Shown: in pieces, positions 13,365-13,727 of the stretch | How positions within the stretch are numbered: position 1 is the stretch's first letter | Layout of the letters: each line of letters starts with the position of its first letter | Translations under genes and position numbers: made by a program | The notes under the pieces: generated by a model | What the model saw: only the letters and a program-made list of their open reading frames with translations | Told to the model about the DNA's origin: nothing | The model's database searches: none | Origin: an uncultured Caryophanales bacterium | GTDB taxonomy: Bacteria > Bacillota_I > Bacilli_A > RF39 > UBA660 | DNA length: 13,727 bases | Direction: 5' to 3' | NCBI GenBank assembly: GCA_947169395.1 | Contig: CAMVPJ010000029.1 | Location: 1-13,727, forward strand

Positions 13365-13414
13365 AATAAGTATTATTAATTGGTAGTACTAACTAGATTA
13401 AAAATATAGGAGGG

Positions 13415-13727
13415 ATGGGAATTTTAGAAAAAGATTTCAAAGAGACAATTGTAAGTATTAAAAATGAAATTATTAATACACAAACACAAATATTAAGTGA
13501 TGCTAATAGTAGATTAATTAATTTATATTTTAAATTAGGTAAAATAATAAATGATAATTCTAAATGGGGAGATAAATTTATTGAAACACTAGAAGTAGAA
13601 TTAAAGTTAGATTTTCCAAATATAAAAGGATTTTCAGCAAGAAACTTAAGAAGAATGAAAAGATTTTATCTCGAATATAAAGATGAAGAAATTCTGCCAC
13701 CGGCAGTGGCAAAATTACCTTGGACAC
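13415..13727 (+). CDS. DUF1016 N-terminal domain, PDDEXK (YhcG-like) nuclease, partial
   Basis: The first 104 codons are present, cut by the window end. They match the DUF1016 N-terminal helical domain: IINTQTQILSDANSRLINLYFKLG, then KWGDKFIETLEVELKLDFPNIKGFSARNLRRMKRFY, and the hallmark LPPAVAKLPWT. In this family the domain is followed by a PDDEXK nuclease fold. Members sit in phage, restriction-modification and other accessory loci, so this marks a defence or mobile region continuing to the right. The start is odd: AGGAGG (13408-13413) is only one base before the ATG at 13415, too close for good initiation; an ATT at 13421 would have 7-base spacing. The upstream in-frame stop at 13394 limits alternatives. 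Confidence 0.85.
   Translation, partial: MGILEKDFKETIVSIKNEIINTQTQILSDANSRLINLYFKLGKIINDNSKWGDKFIETLEVELKLDFPNIKGFSARNLRRMKRFYLEYKDEEILPPAVAKLPWT

Noticed and set aside
1..13727. Mycoplasma-type code (TGA as Trp)
   Set aside because: Trp is always TGG in the intact genes, and TGA ends the flavin reductase-like gene.
1..13727. CRISPR arrays, tRNA, rRNA or riboswitches
   Set aside because: No regularly spaced repeats, cloverleaf-like elements or known riboswitch cores were seen on either strand by eye.

Overview
This is a very AT-rich bacterial window that uses the standard code: TGG encodes Trp throughout, and TGA is a genuine stop (for example at 11087-11089). A clear Spo0A, LonA, strong AGGAGG ribosome sites and TTTACA/TATAAT promoters point to a low-GC Firmicute, probably a Bacilli/Erysipelotrichia-like or gut 'Mollicutes-type' lineage that keeps a sporulation regulator. 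I cannot name the species from the sequence alone.

Left flank (1-1450), accessory and decaying. The window opens inside what looks like one end of an IS3-family (IS150-like) insertion sequence. Its terminal repeat ends at about 105 and cuts the 5' part off an ORF6N gene with a phospholipase-D-like C-terminus. Behind it lie at least two more scrambled ORF6N remnants, followed by a leftward Xre-type repressor gene.

Pilin gene (1500-2550). A type IV prepilin-like protein carries a large C-terminal DUF6273-like domain. It has its own near-consensus promoter and a terminator.

Core block (2550-11871), all rightward and compact. (1) A GT4 glycosyltransferase overlaps a short triosephosphate-isomerase gene. 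(2) spo0A follows, with a perfect Spo0A box upstream. (3) lon is coupled to an unrecognised 213-residue protein. (4) A HAD phosphatase appears to be read from a leaderless transcript. (5) A membrane-anchored CapA-type metallophosphatase is coupled to a flavin reductase-like protein. (6) mtnN (MTA/SAH nucleosidase) closes the block. Most units are separated by a short intrinsic terminator followed at once by the next promoter. In two places the -35 box lies inside the terminator's 3' arm.

Right flank (11872-13727), accessory again. It holds a hairpin with a short coding-like remnant, a frameshifted small gene, a DUF1835/DUF3658 protein, a multi-frameshift remnant of an unrecognised gene, and the start of a DUF1016 (PDDEXK, YhcG-type) nuclease gene cut by the window end. 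The picture is a conserved chromosomal block between two decaying, mobile-element-rich edges. I see no clearly new multi-gene system. The most interesting items are the pilin/DUF6273 fusion, the leaderless HAD gene with overlapping terminator and promoter, the Spo0A box and the conserved-position unknown after lon.
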